A stretch of DNA of 64,000 bases from Lactobacillus sp. ESL0680. Its GTDB lineage: Bacteria > Bacillota > Bacilli > Lactobacillales > Lactobacillaceae. This document shows, piece after piece, positions 53,159-62,638 of the stretch (positions are counted from its first letter, which is position 1; every line of letters begins with the position of its first letter). The position numbers and the translations under genes were made by a program. The notes under the pieces were generated by a model. It saw nothing but the letters and a program-made list of their open reading frames with translations. It ran no database searches and had not been told where the DNA came from. Location: positions 1,644,997-1,708,996 of the forward strand of contig NZ_CP113945.1 in NCBI RefSeq assembly GCF_029392855.1, read 5' to 3'.

Positions 53159-54937
53159 TTAAGCTTCTGAAGCACCTGAAGCAGCATCTTCATCGTCTGA
53201 AATGCCAAAAGCATCATCGTTAACGCCGTATTTTTCAGCAAAGTAGCTGAATGGCTTCAAACCTTGTGCTTGGTATTTTTCAACAAATGCTGGGTCATCA
53301 AGAGTGTTCAATTCAGTTGAGTATGGCATGTCGTGAGTAAGCTTAACGTCTACTAACATTGGCTTATCAGAACTCTTCCATTCCTTAACTGCATCTTCAA
53401 ATTCTTGCTTAGTACGTACAGTTACACCCTTAACGTTCATACCTTCAGCAACCTTTGCCCAGTCGTTATCTGGAAGGATAACACCTGATAATGGTTGGTG
53501 TGATTGGTCTTCTTGTTCAGCTTGGATGAAACCAAGAGTTTCGTTAGTGAAGACAACGTTCATGATGTGCATGTTGTAACGAGCTTGGGTCAATAATTCT
53601 TGACTCATCATTGCAAAACCACCGTCACCACCAAGGTTCCAAACTTCACGGTCTGGGCAAGCAGTTGCAGCAGCTACAGCAGCTGGTGAACCAAAGCCCA
53701 TAGTTGCGTACAAGCCTGAAGTTGCCCAAACTTGGTTATCGTGCAAGTTCATCAAACGTTGGAAGTCAATGTTGATGTTACCAACATCGATACCAAACAT
53801 AGCATCGTCTGAAGCGTACTTGTTAATAATGTCAAAGATTGGTTCACGACGAATTGGCATTTCATCTGCATCGTCAAAGCTGTGTTGCCATTCTTCCCAG
53901 TTCTTACGGTCTTCAACACCAGCTTTGTAAAGTGGTGATTCTTCACGAGCTTCACCAGCATCGATGATAGCTTGCAAACTCTTGGCACCGTCAGCCAAAA
54001 TTGGAAGATCAACAGCGTGACGCTTACCTAATTTTTCTGAATCGATGTCGATTTGGATCATCTTAGCCTTAGGGTTAAAGAAGTAGCTTGAGAATGGTGA
54101 GTCGTTACCAACCCAAACAACCAAGTCAGCATGAGTTTGGATGTCGTCACTTGCCTTAGGAGCACAACGACCAATTGAACCCAAGTATGCTGGAAATGCA
54201 TCTTCAACGATACCCTTACCAAGAACTGATGACATAATTGGCATCTTGAACTTGTCTGAGAAAGCCTTCAATACATCGCCGTGACCCTTAAGTCCCATAC
54301 CAAAGTAAACTACTGGGTTAGTTGCTTCTGCAATCATCTTAACTGCGGCATCAATTGATTCCTTAGTTGGTGCAGCGTAGTTAGGCATAGCAGTTAATGA
54401 GTTAGCAGTAACACGGAAGTTGTCGCTGATCTTTTCCCAACCAAAGTCTTTTGGCAAGATTAAAACAGCAGGACCCTTCTTAGCATAAGCTTGACGAAGA
54501 GCTTCATCCATCATCCGTGGAATTTGATCAGCTGCTTTAACTTGGTGATTCCAAACAGCAACGTTGTCAAACCAAGGCTTTTCATCAAAAGCTTGGAAGA
54601 AGTTCATGTCTTGACGGCTAACAGGAACGTTAGCAACGATAGCTACCATTGGAGTCTTGTCGTATTTAGCGTCGTATAAACCGTTCATCAAGTGAACAGC
54701 ACCAGGTCCAGCTGAACCGAAACATACACCAACTTTACCAGTCAGCTTGTATTCAGCTGAAGCGGCTAAAGCACCAGCTTCTTCGTGACGAACTTCGATA
54801 AACTTAAGCTTGTCTTTGAAATTAAGAATAGCATTCATAGTTGAATCGAATGAACCACCTGGATAACCAAAGATGTGGTCAATATCCCAATCAACTAATA
54901 CTTGAAGCATTGCATCTGAGCCATTAATTTTTGTCAT
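53159..54937 (-). CDS. pox: Pyruvate oxidase, copy 1
   Basis: This TPP/FAD enzyme makes acetyl phosphate, CO2 and H2O2 from pyruvate, phosphate and O2. The 592-residue protein has the PYR domain with HIFGYPGGSFDS and catalytic Glu in EVRHEEAGAL, a central FAD domain, and a PP domain with the TPP motif GDGGFAMMSQELLTQARY...TNET. It ends in a short acidic Ser/Ala tail (DEDAASGASEA). AAGGAG precedes the ATG. It could yield the H2O2 that many lactobacilli release. Confidence 0.9.
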   Translation of the reverse strand: MTKINGSDAMLQVLVDWDIDHIFGYPGGSFDSTMNAILNFKDKLKFIEVRHEEAGALAASAEYKLTGKVGVCFGSAGPGAVHLMNGLYDAKYDKTPMVAIVANVPVSRQDMNFFQAFDEKPWFDNVAVWNHQVKAADQIPRMMDEALRQAYAKKGPAVLILPKDFGWEKISDNFRVTANSLTAMPNYAAPTKESIDAAVKMIAEATNPVVYFGMGLKGHGDVLKAFSDKFKMPIMSSVLGKGIVEDAFPAYLGSIGRCAPKASDDIQTHADLVVWVGNDSPFSSYFFNPKAKMIQIDIDSEKLGKRHAVDLPILADGAKSLQAIIDAGEAREESPLYKAGVEDRKNWEEWQHSFDDADEMPIRREPIFDIINKYASDDAMFGIDVGNINIDFQRLMNLHDNQVWATSGLYATMGFGSPAAVAAATACPDREVWNLGGDGGFAMMSQELLTQARYNMHIMNVVFTNETLGFIQAEQEDQSHQPLSGVILPDNDWAKVAEGMNVKGVTVRTKQEFEDAVKEWKSSDKPMLVDVKLTHDMPYSTELNTLDDPAFVEKYQAQGLKPFSYFAEKYGVNDDAFGISDDEDAASGASEA

Positions 54938-55200
54938 TTGAGCGTATCTCCTTCAAATAAATCACTTACATACAGTATTAAAACATATAATTTCATAATT
55001 ACAAGTAACTGAATTGCAAATAAATCAAGCTCCAGAAGATAGCTAACAAAATATAAAAAGTAACGTAATCAAAAAATCTGAAACTGTAAATTTATCGTTA
55101 AGTTGACTTTATCAGGCAGAAATCGCTTTATTTGCGATATTTTATAGGGAATTTTAGCCTAGATCAAACAATAACACCATTAATATATATTTGTATAAAT
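54938..55200. other. Intergenic region between the two pyruvate oxidase genes
   Basis: It holds the promoter of copy 1: TTGTAA, 17 bases, TTAATA on the minus strand, about 40 bases before the start. The stretch TGAAATTATATGTTTTAATAC is shared with the region before copy 2, so the promoter was duplicated together with the gene. The rest is AT-rich and shows no gene. Confidence 0.5.
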
Positions 55201-55234
55201 AAAAAAACGAAATCAAAATAAATTGATTTCGTTT
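55201..55234 (-). terminator. Pyruvate oxidase 2 terminator
   Basis: AAACGAAATCAA/TTGATTTCGTTT perfect hairpin with a seven-T run on the minus strand. Confidence 0.85.
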
Positions 55235-55266
55235 CTCTAAAAATAATTAATATTGTTTATTAAGTA

Positions 55267-57075
55267 TTAGTGTTCTGAAGCACTTGAAGTAGTGTCAGTT
55301 TCTTCTGGTTCAGGTTCTGGTTCTTCTTCTTCAGAAGCGCCTGAAGCAGTGTCTTCTACAAGGCCATACTTGTCAGCAAAGTAGCTGAATGGCTTCAAAC
55401 CTTGTGCTTGATACTTCTCAACAAATTCTGGGTCATCAAGAGTGTTCAATTCAGTTGAGTATGGCATTTCGTGAGTGAACTTAACGTCAATCAACATTGG
55501 TCCATCCATTTGCTTCCATTCTTTAACTGCATCTTCAAATTCTTGCTTAGTACGTACAGTTACACCCTTAACGTTCATACCTTCAGCAACCTTTGCCCAA
55601 TCGTTGTTAGGAATAATAACACCTGACAATGGTTGGTTAGATTCATCTTCTTGTTCAGCTTGGATGTAACCTAAAGTTTCGTTAGTGAAGACAACGTTGA
55701 TAACGTGCATGTTGTAACGAGCTTGAGTTAATAACTCTTGACTCATCATTGCGAAACCACCGTCACCGCCAAGGTTCCAAACTTCACGTTCTGGATGAGT
55801 AGTTGCAGCAGCAAGTGATGCTGGAGTACCAAAGCCCATAGTTGCGTACAAGCCTGAAGTTGCCCAAGTTTGGTTATCATGTAAGTTAACTAAACGTTGG
55901 AAGTCAATGTTGATGTTACCAACATCAATAGCAAACATAGCATCGTCTGAAGCATATTTGTTGATGATGTCAAAGATTGGTTCACGACGAACTGGCATTT
56001 CATCTGAATCAACAAAGCTTGCTTGCCATTCATCCCAGTTCTTACGGTCTGCAAGAGCAGCCTTGTAAATTGGTGATTCTTCACGGTCTTCGCCAGCATC
56101 GATCATTGCTTGCAAAGTCTTAGCACCGTCAGCCAAAATTGGAACATCAACAGCGTGACGCTTACCCAATTTTTCTGAGTCAACATCAATTTGGATAACC
56201 TTAGCCTTAGGATCAAAGAAGAAGACTGAGAATGGTGAGTTGTTACCAACCCAGATAACTAAGTCAGCATGAGTTTGAATATCATCACTGGCCTTTGGAG
56301 CAACACGGCCAATTGAGCCCATGTATGCTGGAAATGCATCTTCAACAATACCTTTAGCAATAACTGATGACATAATTGGAGTCTTAAACTTGTCAGCAAA
56401 TGCCTTTAAAACATCGCCGTGACCCTTCATACCCATACCATAGTATACTACTGGGTTCTTAGCTTCTTTAAGAACTTTAAGAGCTGCTTCAACATCAGTC
56501 TTCTTAGGAGCTGCATAGTTAGGGATAGCTTCTAATGAGTTATAAGTTACACGGAAGTTATCGTTAATCTTGTCCCAACCAAAGTCCTTAGGAAGGATTA
56601 AAACTGCTGGACCCTTCTTAGCATATGCTTGACGAAGAGCTTCGTCCATCATGCTAGGAACTTGGTCAGCTGTCTTAATTTGGTGGTTCCAAACAGCTAC
56701 GGAATCAAACCAAGGCTTTTCATCAAAAGCTTGGAAGAAGTCAATATCTTGACGACTAGTTGGTACGTTAGCAACGATAGCTACCATTGGTACCTTATCG
56801 TATTTAGCATCGTACAAACCGTTCATCAAGTGAACAGCACCAGGTCCAGCTGAACCAAAACATACACCAGCTTGGCCAGTGAATTTGTATTCAGCAGCTG
56901 CTGCCAAAGCACCAGCTTCTTCGTGACGAACTTCAATGTATTTTAACTTACCTTTGAAGTCGTGAATAGCGTTCATTGTTGAGTCAAATGAACCACCTGG
57001 GAAACCATAAATATGATCAATATGCCAGTCCAATAAAACTTGGAGCATAGCATTTGCGCCATTAATTTTTGCCAT
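55267..57075 (-). CDS. pox: Pyruvate oxidase, copy 2
   Basis: The start at 57075 follows AAGGAG and aligns with copy 1 (MAKINGANAMLQVL against MTKINGSDAMLQVL); the longer frame to 57138 has no support. The 602-residue protein is very similar to copy 1 over about 575 residues, including GDGGFAMMSQELLTQARY. It differs at the C-terminus, which is a low-complexity acidic tail of about 25 residues (SEEEEPEPEPEETDTTSSAS). The tail is unusual for pyruvate oxidase and may alter assembly or stability. Confidence 0.9.
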   Translation of the reverse strand: MAKINGANAMLQVLLDWHIDHIYGFPGGSFDSTMNAIHDFKGKLKYIEVRHEEAGALAAAAEYKFTGQAGVCFGSAGPGAVHLMNGLYDAKYDKVPMVAIVANVPTSRQDIDFFQAFDEKPWFDSVAVWNHQIKTADQVPSMMDEALRQAYAKKGPAVLILPKDFGWDKINDNFRVTYNSLEAIPNYAAPKKTDVEAALKVLKEAKNPVVYYGMGMKGHGDVLKAFADKFKTPIMSSVIAKGIVEDAFPAYMGSIGRVAPKASDDIQTHADLVIWVGNNSPFSVFFFDPKAKVIQIDVDSEKLGKRHAVDVPILADGAKTLQAMIDAGEDREESPIYKAALADRKNWDEWQASFVDSDEMPVRREPIFDIINKYASDDAMFAIDVGNINIDFQRLVNLHDNQTWATSGLYATMGFGTPASLAAATTHPEREVWNLGGDGGFAMMSQELLTQARYNMHVINVVFTNETLGYIQAEQEDESNQPLSGVIIPNNDWAKVAEGMNVKGVTVRTKQEFEDAVKEWKQMDGPMLIDVKFTHEMPYSTELNTLDDPEFVEKYQAQGLKPFSYFADKYGLVEDTASGASEEEEPEPEPEETDTTSSASEH

Positions 57076-57117
57076 TTTAAAGTGCATCTCCTTAAATACA
57101 TGTTTACTTACATAATG

Positions 57118-57146
57118 TATTAAAACATATAATTTCACAATTTCAA
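57118..57146 (-). promoter_or_regulatory. Pyruvate oxidase 2 promoter
   Basis: On the minus strand TTGAAA (57146-57141), 17 bases, TTAATA (57123-57118). A weak cre-like sequence, TGGAAACGTTTTTA, lies at 57226-57239. Confidence 0.5.
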
Positions 57147-57323
57147 GTATGCACTTACGTTAATAAAGTACTGGGGTTTCAGCTGGAAACAAGAAATATT
57201 TTCACAATTTTGATAGCACTATCATTGGAAACGTTTTTACAGCAATATTTATGCTTGTTATTAGTTGATCATTCTTCCAACATAATTGGCAAATTTTAAA
57301 GATAAAAAATTTAAAATATTTTT

Positions 57324-59222
57324 TTACTTCTTAATTTTTTGATAACGGCCGTTTTGAATATAGACACTCAAAATAGCCAAATCAGCCGGATTAACACCCG
57401 AGATTCTTTCCGCCTGAGCTATTGTCTCAGGCCGAATCTTAGCGAATTTTTGTCTTGCTTCGGTTGCCAAGCCATCAATTGCATTATAATCAATGCCTGC
57501 TGGAATCTTTTTAGCTTCTTGACGGTGAAGACGGTCAATCTGAACTTGTTCTTTTTTAATATATCCGGCGTATTTAATATTGATTTCAACCTGCTCTTTA
57601 ACATAGCGGTCTGGTGAGATTTTCTCTCCTGTAAGCCGTTCAATGTCGTCAATCGTTACTTTAGGACGTCTTAAAAAGATATCTGCTTTAACACCAGCGC
57701 TCATTTGATTTTCGCCAATTCCACTCAAATATTGTTGGATTTCAAAATTCGGATGAATCGTTAAACTAGCCAATTTTGCCTTAACAATCGCAATTTGTTT
57801 TTTCTTATCTTCAAACTCAGCGTAGCGTTCATCGGAAATTAAACCGAGCTTATAACCATAATCAGTTAACCGTAAATCAGCGTTATCATGACGCAAAATC
57901 AACCGGTACTCAGCCCGCGAGGTAAGTAAACGATATGGTTCTTCAGTTCCCTTGGTTACCAAATCATCAATTAATACCCCAATGTAGGCTTCATCCCTAC
58001 CTAAAGTAAAACCAGGCTTACCAGCAGCACGCAAAGCAGCATTAATACCGGCAATTAATCCTTGACCAGCGGCCTCTTCATAGCCAGAGGTGCCGTTCAT
58101 TTGACCAGCAGTAAACAGATTCTTAATATTTTTAGTTTCCAAAGTATGTTTTAACTGCCACGGATCAACAACATCGTATTCAATTGCATAACCCGGGCGC
58201 ATCATTTCGGCATGTTCTAACCCGGCAACTGTATGCAGCATTTGTAGCTGAACCTCTTCTGGCATTGATGTTGAAAAGTCGCCAACATAGACTTCCTTAG
58301 TGTTTTTGCCCTCTGGCTCAAGAAAAATTTGGTGGCGCGGCTTATCAGCAAACCGGACAACCTTAGTCTCAATTGACGGGCAGTAACGTGGGCCAACACC
58401 CTTGATCTGACCAGAAAACATCGGCGAACGCGTCAAGTTTTCGTTAATAATCTTGTGCGTTTCTTCGTTGGTATAGGTCATCCAGCAAGATACTTGCTCT
58501 TTTAAGTAGTCTTCATCCCTACTGGTGAATGAAAAATGCCGCGGCTCTAGGTCTCCTGGTTCCTCTTCAGTCTTGGAATAGTCAATCGTATTACCGTTAA
58601 CGCGGGGCGGGGTACCTGTCTTGAAGCGGCGCAATTTAAAACCTAATTTTTCTAAATTTTCAGACAATTTAATTGCCGGCACTGTATTGTTAGGACCTGA
58701 GGAATAATTTAACTCGCCAATAAAGATCCGGCCACGAGCAGCTGTTCCTGTTGTTAACACAACGCTCTTAGCGTGATAGCGGGCACCAGTATTCGTAATT
58801 AATCCCGTACATACCCCATCTTCAATAATTAATTCATCAACTGTTGCCTGGCGCAAAGTCAAGTTAGGGGTATTTTCAATGACATCCTTCATTCGGTCAT
58901 GATATTCCCACTTGTCAGCTTGAGCTCGCAAAGCACGCACGGCTGGACCCTTACCCGTATTCAGCATCCGCATTTGGATATAGGTAGCATCAATATTTTT
59001 ACCCATTTGCCCGCCCAAAGCATCAATTTCACGCACAACGGTTCCCTTAGCTGGACCACCAACTGACGGATTACATGGCATAAAGGCAACCATATCCAGG
59101 CTAATTGTCAGCAATAAAGTCTTCTGGCCCATTCTAGCACTAGCCAAAGCGGCTTCACTGCCGGCATGACCGGCACCAACAACTATGACATCATAATCAT
59201 TTGAGTCGTAACTCTTAATCAT
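57324..59222 (-). CDS. mnmG: tRNA uridine-34 modification enzyme MnmG (GidA)
   Basis: With MnmE it installs carboxymethylaminomethyl groups on U34 of several tRNAs. The start at 59222 ([20 protein letters not shown]) follows GGAG/GTGGA; the longer frame to 59252 overlaps mnmE. The 632-residue protein has the FAD motif [17 protein letters not shown], the [11 protein letters not shown] block with a catalytic Cys, GTGYE-like [20 protein letters not shown], and a helical C-terminal MnmE-binding domain. It starts 14 bases after mnmE. Confidence 0.96.
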   Translation of the reverse strand: MIKSYDSNDYDVIVVGAGHAGSEAALASARMGQKTLLLTISLDMVAFMPCNPSVGGPAKGTVVREIDALGGQMGKNIDATYIQMRMLNTGKGPAVRALRAQADKWEYHDRMKDVIENTPNLTLRQATVDELIIEDGVCTGLITNTGARYHAKSVVLTTGTAARGRIFIGELNYSSGPNNTVPAIKLSENLEKLGFKLRRFKTGTPPRVNGNTIDYSKTEEEPGDLEPRHFSFTSRDEDYLKEQVSCWMTYTNEETHKIINENLTRSPMFSGQIKGVGPRYCPSIETKVVRFADKPRHQIFLEPEGKNTKEVYVGDFSTSMPEEVQLQMLHTVAGLEHAEMMRPGYAIEYDVVDPWQLKHTLETKNIKNLFTAGQMNGTSGYEEAAGQGLIAGINAALRAAGKPGFTLGRDEAYIGVLIDDLVTKGTEEPYRLLTSRAEYRLILRHDNADLRLTDYGYKLGLISDERYAEFEDKKKQIAIVKAKLASLTIHPNFEIQQYLSGIGENQMSAGVKADIFLRRPKVTIDDIERLTGEKISPDRYVKEQVEINIKYAGYIKKEQVQIDRLHRQEAKKIPAGIDYNAIDGLATEARQKFAKIRPETIAQAERISGVNPADLAILSVYIQNGRYQKIKK

Positions 59223-59236
59223 TTCCACTTCTACTC

Positions 59237-60622
59237 CTATTTTCCTAAACAAAATTGACTGAATAATTCGTTAACCAGCTCATCAGGACTACTTTCACCC
59301 GTAATTTCACCTAAAGTATCCCATGCACCGTTAAAATCAATCTGGGCAATATCCACTGGCACTTCATCGTTAACCGCTTGAATGACGTCTTGTAGCTGCT
59401 TTTTGGCCTTTTCTAAAAGTCCCACTTGACGCTGATTAGTAACCATTACTTGATCGTTAGAATTTTCAATCCCGCTAAAGAACAATTTTCTGATTGCTTC
59501 CTCTAATTCCGTAAGGTTTTTTTCTTGTAAAATCGACGTGGCAATTACTTCACTGCCAGTTAATTTTTTGATTTCCGCAACCGTTAATTTTTGACCCAGG
59601 TCAGTCTTATTTAAAATCACAATCCGCTTCTTAGCATCAGTTGCGGCTATTAGTTCCTTGTCTTCTGGCGATAAATCTTGACTTGAATCGAGCAAAAGCA
59701 ACACCAAATCTGCCTGCGCCAAGGCTTTTTTCGACCGTTCAACACCAATTTTTTCAACTTTATTGTCGGTATCCCGAATCCCAGCTGTATCAATTAACTT
59801 TAATGGTACGCCTTTAATTGAGACGTATTCCTCCAGCGTATCGCGGGTTGTTCCTGCAATATCGGTAACAATCGCCTTATCGCTTTTAGTCAAATAATTA
59901 AGCAGCGATGACTTACCAACATTAGGCTGACCAATAATCGCCGTTGCCAGCCCGTTGCGCAAAGCCGTTCCTTCAGCGGCAGTATCGAGCAGCTGCGTGA
60001 TTTGCTCACTAACTGAGCGAGAAACGGTTGCCATCTGGTTAGCAGTAATGGTATCGGCATCATATTCAGGATAATCGATGTTAACTTCAACATTTGCCAA
60101 AGTATCCAAAATTTCCTGGCGCATTGCCCGAATTTTTTCGAGTAAGCCACCTTCGAGCTGCTTTTCGGCAACTTGACGCGCCTTATCAGTCTTAGCACGC
60201 ACAATATCCATAACGCTTTCGGCTTGGGTCAAGTCAATTCGACCATTAACAAAGGCACGCTTAGTAAATTCCCCAGCCTCTGCCATGCGTGCACCCTCTT
60301 TTAAGAGTAATTGCAAAATCCGGTTAGTAACAACAATCCCGCCGTGACAATTGATTTCAACAATATCCTCGCGGGTAAATGTCTTCGGTGCCAGCATGAC
60401 AGAAACCATCGCCTCATCGATTACCTGCTTGGTTTTCGGCTCAATTACATGACCATAATGAATTGTATGACTAGGTACTTTGGCTAAATTAGCACCTTTA
60501 AAAACCCGATTAGCAATCTCAACGGCATCTTCACCCGACATGCGGACAATCGAAATTCCGCCTTCGCCAATTGGTGTTGAAATAGCTGCGATTGTATCAA
60601 ATTCGGTTAACGTTTGTGCCAT
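59237..60622 (-). CDS. mnmE: tRNA modification GTPase MnmE (TrmE)
   Basis: This is the GTPase partner of MnmG. The 461-residue protein has an N-terminal tetrahydrofolate-binding domain, a helical domain, and an inserted G domain: [14 protein letters not shown] (G1, near residue 228), DIAGTTRDT (G2), DTAGIRDT (G3) and NKTD (G4). It ends with the conserved FCLGK whose Cys takes part in the reaction. GGAG precedes the ATG. jag/khpB, often found between yidC and mnmE, is not here. Confidence 0.96.
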   Translation of the reverse strand: MAQTLTEFDTIAAISTPIGEGGISIVRMSGEDAVEIANRVFKGANLAKVPSHTIHYGHVIEPKTKQVIDEAMVSVMLAPKTFTREDIVEINCHGGIVVTNRILQLLLKEGARMAEAGEFTKRAFVNGRIDLTQAESVMDIVRAKTDKARQVAEKQLEGGLLEKIRAMRQEILDTLANVEVNIDYPEYDADTITANQMATVSRSVSEQITQLLDTAAEGTALRNGLATAIIGQPNVGKSSLLNYLTKSDKAIVTDIAGTTRDTLEEYVSIKGVPLKLIDTAGIRDTDNKVEKIGVERSKKALAQADLVLLLLDSSQDLSPEDKELIAATDAKKRIVILNKTDLGQKLTVAEIKKLTGSEVIATSILQEKNLTELEEAIRKLFFSGIENSNDQVMVTNQRQVGLLEKAKKQLQDVIQAVNDEVPVDIAQIDFNGAWDTLGEITGESSPDELVNELFSQFCLGK

Positions 60623-60650
60623 AATTTCTCCTTTTCAAATAAATTTCAAT

Positions 60651-60703
60651 AAAAAAAGCGCATTATAGCACCACGAAAAATTCGTGATGTATAAAGCACT
60701 TTG
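60651..60703 (-). terminator. yidC terminator
   Basis: A long imperfect hairpin (TTATACATCACGA / TCGTGGTGCTATAA on the minus strand) is followed by GCGC and a seven-T run. It separates yidC from mnmE. Confidence 0.65.
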
Positions 60704-60738
60704 ACTACTTTATCTAAAAATCACTTTAGATTAAATAT

Positions 60739-61608
60739 TTACTTTTTACGCTTTAAACGTTTATAGGTTCTTCTAAGTTGACGTTTGCGTTCACGCTCGG
60801 CTTCTGCCTTAGCTTCTTGCTCCTTGCGATATTTAATCGGATTTTGCAAAATGAAGGTTTGACCAACCTGGAAGAGGTTAGAAACTACCCAGTACAAGAC
60901 AATCGCTGACTGGAAGTAAATTCCCATTACACCGACCATAATCGACATTCCATAAGTCATCAACTTAGTTGATCCTGTCTGTGATTCCTTCGGCGTTGAC
61001 AACTGACTGATGTAAGTTGACAAGAACGTCAAAGCCATCGACAAAATCGGCATAATGAAGTAAGGATCTGGTTTACCTAAATCCATCCATAAAAAATGAC
61101 CTGTCTGAAGTTGCGGTGTTTGCCAGATTGCGCCGTACAAGGCATACATTACCGGCAACTGAATAATCAGCGGTAAACAGCCCGCATACGGGTTAATTCC
61201 AGCTTCTTTATAAAGCTTATTAGTTTCTTGAGACAATAACGTCCGCGATTCCGTATCATTACCCGGATACTTCTTGCGTAACTCATTCAATTCCGGTTGA
61301 ATTGCCTGCATCTTAGTTGTACTTTTAATGGAAATCGCACTAAGTGGGTACAAAATAAGACGTACAATAACAGTAAAGACAATGATTGCCCAACCATAGC
61401 TATTGCTCATAATTTTAGCCAGCCACAAGATAAAGGCCGACATATAATAAATGATCCAGCGATTCCACCAACTGCCACTAGTATGCGAAACTGGTGCCAC
61501 TTTGGCATTAGTTTGCGCTGCACAACCCGTTAAAACAACGGCAAGTGCAACAACTGCCAGCAGTGTAAGCAGACGTTTGACATTTCTCTTAGTTAAAATG
61601 TCTTTCAC
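60739..61608 (-). CDS. yidC: Membrane protein insertase YidC/OxaA1
   Basis: It inserts and folds membrane proteins. A GTG at 61608 is proposed as the start because GAGGAAG lies six bases upstream and it falls one base after the rnpA stop; in-frame starts at 61629 and 61668 overlap rnpA. The 289-residue lipoprotein has lipobox LTGC, five membrane segments with GWAIIVFTVIVRLILYPLSA, the hydrophilic-groove Arg in that segment, NPYAGCLPLIIQLPVMYALY, and a lysine/arginine-rich C-terminus. Confidence 0.93.
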   Translation of the reverse strand: MKDILTKRNVKRLLTLLAVVALAVVLTGCAAQTNAKVAPVSHTSGSWWNRWIIYYMSAFILWLAKIMSNSYGWAIIVFTVIVRLILYPLSAISIKSTTKMQAIQPELNELRKKYPGNDTESRTLLSQETNKLYKEAGINPYAGCLPLIIQLPVMYALYGAIWQTPQLQTGHFLWMDLGKPDPYFIMPILSMALTFLSTYISQLSTPKESQTGSTKLMTYGMSIMVGVMGIYFQSAIVLYWVVSNLFQVGQTFILQNPIKYRKEQEAKAEAERERKRQLRRTYKRLKRKK

Positions 61609-61609
61609 T

Positions 61610-61978
61610 CTAATCTTCCTCAACTTCATCAGGTATTTCTTCAATAATATTGGCCAAAAAGAGTGCATGCAGCAAGTTCTTCTTCACTTCAGCCATACCA
61701 AAATTACGCGTATACGGTCTAGCAATCACTAAAAAATCAATTTGCGCTTCAATTGCAGGCTTGTATTCAGTTAGAACTGCACGAATATAACGTTTGAGCC
61801 GGTTGCGAACAACGGCGGTATGACCCACCTTTTTGCCAACAGAAATTCCCACCCGGAAGTGGCTATTTTCTGTTTTATCTATTTTATAGATGACAAAGGC
61901 ACGGTTTGCCACTGAATTACCCGATTTAAAAACTCGCTGAAAATCACTTTCAGTTTTAACTCGATAAGACTTTCTCAA
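61610..61978 (-). CDS. rnpA: Ribonuclease P protein component
   Basis: This small basic protein assists the RNase P RNA in 5' tRNA processing. The start is TTG, preceded by AGTGGA. The 122-residue product has the FxxxFKSG N-terminal region, the RNR motif ([14 protein letters not shown]) and an acidic tail. It lies between rpmH and yidC as usual. Confidence 0.95.
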   Translation of the reverse strand: MRKSYRVKTESDFQRVFKSGNSVANRAFVIYKIDKTENSHFRVGISVGKKVGHTAVVRNRLKRYIRAVLTEYKPAIEAQIDFLVIARPYTRNFGMAEVKKNLLHALFLANIIEEIPDEVEED

Positions 61979-62003
61979 AACGTTTCATTCCACTCTTGTA
62001 TAC

Positions 62004-62032
62004 TAAAAAAACCACTGGGATTCAGTGGTTTA
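62004..62032 (-). terminator. rpmH terminator/attenuator
   Basis: ACCACTG/CAGTGGT hairpin with a seven-T run on the minus strand between rpmH and rnpA. It probably lowers rnpA expression relative to rpmH. Confidence 0.75.
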
Positions 62033-62170
62033 AGCAGATAAGACTTTTCTACCCTTTGCACGGCGTCTAGCTAAAACCTTGCGGCCATTAGATGTACTCA
62101 TCCGTTTCATAAAGCCATGAACTCGTGAACGGTGACGCTTTTTAGGTTGGTAAGTTCTCTTAGTTGTCAT
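62030..62170 (-). CDS. rpmH: 50S ribosomal protein L34
   Basis: The 46-residue, very basic protein begins [16 protein letters not shown] and ends [11 protein letters not shown], the typical L34 sequence. GGAGG lies before the ATG. It is divergent from dnaA across the origin region. Confidence 0.97.
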   Translation of the reverse strand: MTTKRTYQPKKRHRSRVHGFMKRMSTSNGRKVLARRRAKGRKVLSA

Positions 62171-62279
62171 TAAACTACACCTCCATTTTTATATGCTAAC
62201 TGCACAATTTAATATCTAGAATAGCATGATTAAAGTAAAAAACCAAGTAAAAATGCTAATTAATTTTGGATTAGTCAGA

Positions 62280-62600
62280 TAAATTTTTTAGCCGCTGCTA
62301 TTCTATCTGTGTAGTTTTTGCTAAATTATTTTTCCACAATTTAATAATTCACAGCTCATCTTCAAAAATTATCCACAATCTACATCCTGTTAATAAAAAT
62401 ATCCACATCATGTAGATATAATTCCACAAGCACAATAATATACTGATAAACCAGCGAATTTTATCCACAGTAAGACACTATTTAGTTTTATCCACAGTCA
62501 AATTATCTACAAAAATTTCATTTACCTAAATAATCTTTTCCACATCCTGTTAATTCTTAATTTCTTTTATTCGCTTGTGGAAAACATTTTGCTTAGATGG
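62280..62600. other. Replication origin (oriC) region with DnaA boxes
   Basis: The rpmH-dnaA intergenic region contains TTATCCACA at 62369-62377, 62461-62469 and 62488-62496. One-mismatch boxes are at 62399-62407 and 62503-62511, and TGTGGAAAA is at about 62576. Partial boxes (TTTTCCACA) are at about 62332 and 62538. CATCCTGTTAAT occurs twice. The AT-rich stretches between them would serve for unwinding. Confidence 0.88.
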
Positions 62601-62638
62601 TAAAATAACTTGGGTAAAAAATTATTGGAGGAGATACT

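Noticed and set aside
57226..57241. cre site before the second pyruvate oxidase
   Set aside because: The right half does not keep the CA spacing of the cre consensus, so it is mentioned only as weak.
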